Assembly: GCF_905171765.1 (NCBI RefSeq)
Contig: NC_053389.1
Coordinates: 744,807,146-744,871,145 of the forward strand
Source of the DNA: Bufo bufo
Lineage: Eukaryota; Chordata; Amphibia; Anura; Bufonidae
Length of the DNA: 64,000 bases
Direction: 5' to 3'
The position numbers and the translations under genes are program-made. Each line of letters begins with the position of its first letter. Position 1 is the first letter of the stretch. This document shows positions 63,514 to 64,000 of the stretch, one piece after another. Below the pieces are notes generated by a model, which searched no databases, was not told the DNA's origin, and saw only the letters and a program-made list of their open reading frames with translations.

Positions 63514-64000
63514 CAGGGAGTGCAGAATTATTAGGCAAATGAGTATTTTGACCACATCATCCTCTTTATGCATGTTGTCTTACTCCAAGCTGTATAGGCT
63601 CGAAAGCCTACTACCAATTAAGCATATTAGGTGATGTGCATCTCTGTAATGAGAAGGGGTGTGGTCTAATGACATCAACACCCTATATCAGGTGTGCATA
63701 ATTATTAGGCTTTCCTTTGGCAAAATGGGTCAAAAGAAGGACTTGACAGGCTCAGAAAAGTCAAAAATAGTGAGATATCTTGCAGAGGGATGCAGCACTC
63801 TTAAAATTGCAAAGCTTCTGAAGCGTGATCATCGAACAATCAAGCGTTTCATTCAAAATAGTCAACAGGGTCGCAAGAAGCGTGTGGAAAAACCAAGGCG
63901 CAAAATAACTGCCCATGAACTGAGAAAAGTCAAGCGTGCAGCTGCCAAGATGCCACTTGCCACCAGTTTGGCCATATTTGAGAGCTGCAACATCACTGGA
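63514..64000 (+). mobile_element. Tc1/mariner-like transposon, left part (runs off the window)
   Basis: CAGGGAGTGCAGAATTATTA at 63514 follows TA (63512-63513) and equals the terminal repeat of the fragment at 1-226. A second copy of the inner motif (GTGCATAATTATTAGGC) lies about 180 bp inside, giving an IR/DR end. The transposase begins at 63725. Confidence 0.92.
63725..64000 (+). CDS. Tc1-like transposase, N-terminal 92 codons, open to the window edge
   Basis: ATG 63725 (MGQKKDLTGSEKSKIVRYLA) begins an uninterrupted frame of exactly 92 codons to the last base. It encodes a paired-like DNA-binding region: the first HTH with EGCSTLKIAKLLKRDHRTIK, a basic GRKKR hinge (an AT-hook-like link), then the start of the second HTH (KITAHELRKVKRAAAKMP). 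The catalytic domain is beyond the window, so intactness cannot be judged. Confidence 0.88.
   Translation, partial: MGQKKDLTGSEKSKIVRYLAEGCSTLKIAKLLKRDHRTIKRFIQNSQQGRKKRVEKPRRKITAHELRKVKRAAAKMPLATSLAIFESCNITG

Noticed and set aside
1..64000. Host protein-coding genes, tRNA, rRNA or snRNA
   Set aside because: I found no host-type exon with splice signals, no cloverleaf with A/B boxes and no rRNA or snRNA-like blocks; all supported coding regions are transposon-derived.

Overview
The window looks like transposon-dense intergenic or intronic DNA from a vertebrate with a large genome, most likely a frog or other amphibian. The basis is the mixture of piggyBac, hAT, Tc1/mariner, PIF/Harbinger, DIRS, Gypsy, CR1 and L1/Tx1-like elements in 64 kb, the octamer-tailed CR1 copy, and several satellite and hairpin families of a kind I associate with anuran genomes. 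The species is inference. I see no convincing host protein gene, tRNA, rRNA or CRISPR array. Nearly every long reading frame belongs to a mobile element, and almost all carry stops or frameshifts.

Layout, left to right. 1-1542: the right end of a Tc1-like element inserted in the 3' part of a TTAA-type (piggyBac-like) transposon. 1543-3115: a 30-bp satellite. 3116-4055: an AT-rich cluster of hairpins. 4056 to about 7680: a truncated, mutated Gypsy retrotransposon on the minus strand. 7770-9530: a 38-bp satellite. 9534-11262: a hAT terminus, hairpin MITEs and a mariner fragment. 11265-12600: a second TTAA-type element. 12620 to about 15700: a hAT pseudogene (called A1 here) split by a complete Tc1-like element. 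16300-27737: a minus-strand hAT (B1) whose leader was split by an L1 3' fragment and by a complete 6.7-kb piggyBac element. 27901-31466: a nearly intact Charlie/GTF2IRD2-like hAT with an 8-bp target duplication. 31467-33540: the longest stretch with no recognised element. 33560-37912: a hAT (A2) with two MITE insertions. 37931-52180: one 14.25-kb hAT insertion with matching termini and an 8-bp target duplication, which contains a whole DIRS element and a second piggyBac relative that itself contains a CR1. 52181-59000: the hAT coding remnant (C) that hosts that insertion, another hAT (B2), and a hAT MITE in B2. 59237-61620: two Harbinger MITEs sharing a TAA next to exons of a Myb-like Harbinger accessory gene. 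The last 2.5 kb holds MITE remnants and the left end of another Tc1-like copy of the family that opens the window.

The elements do not form a pathway. They form a layered record of insertions, and several insertions can be dated relative to each other because an uninterrupted copy of the target repeat lies elsewhere in the window. The most unusual signals are: the exact 10-mer TCTCGCGAGA (the BANP/KAISO-type promoter motif) in four elements of three unrelated classes; a DIRS element whose gag and tyrosine-recombinase parts share one frame broken by a single stop; chains of alternating inverted ~380-bp repeats in two piggyBac relatives; a perfect 95-bp-arm palindrome; and the 14-kb nested hAT.
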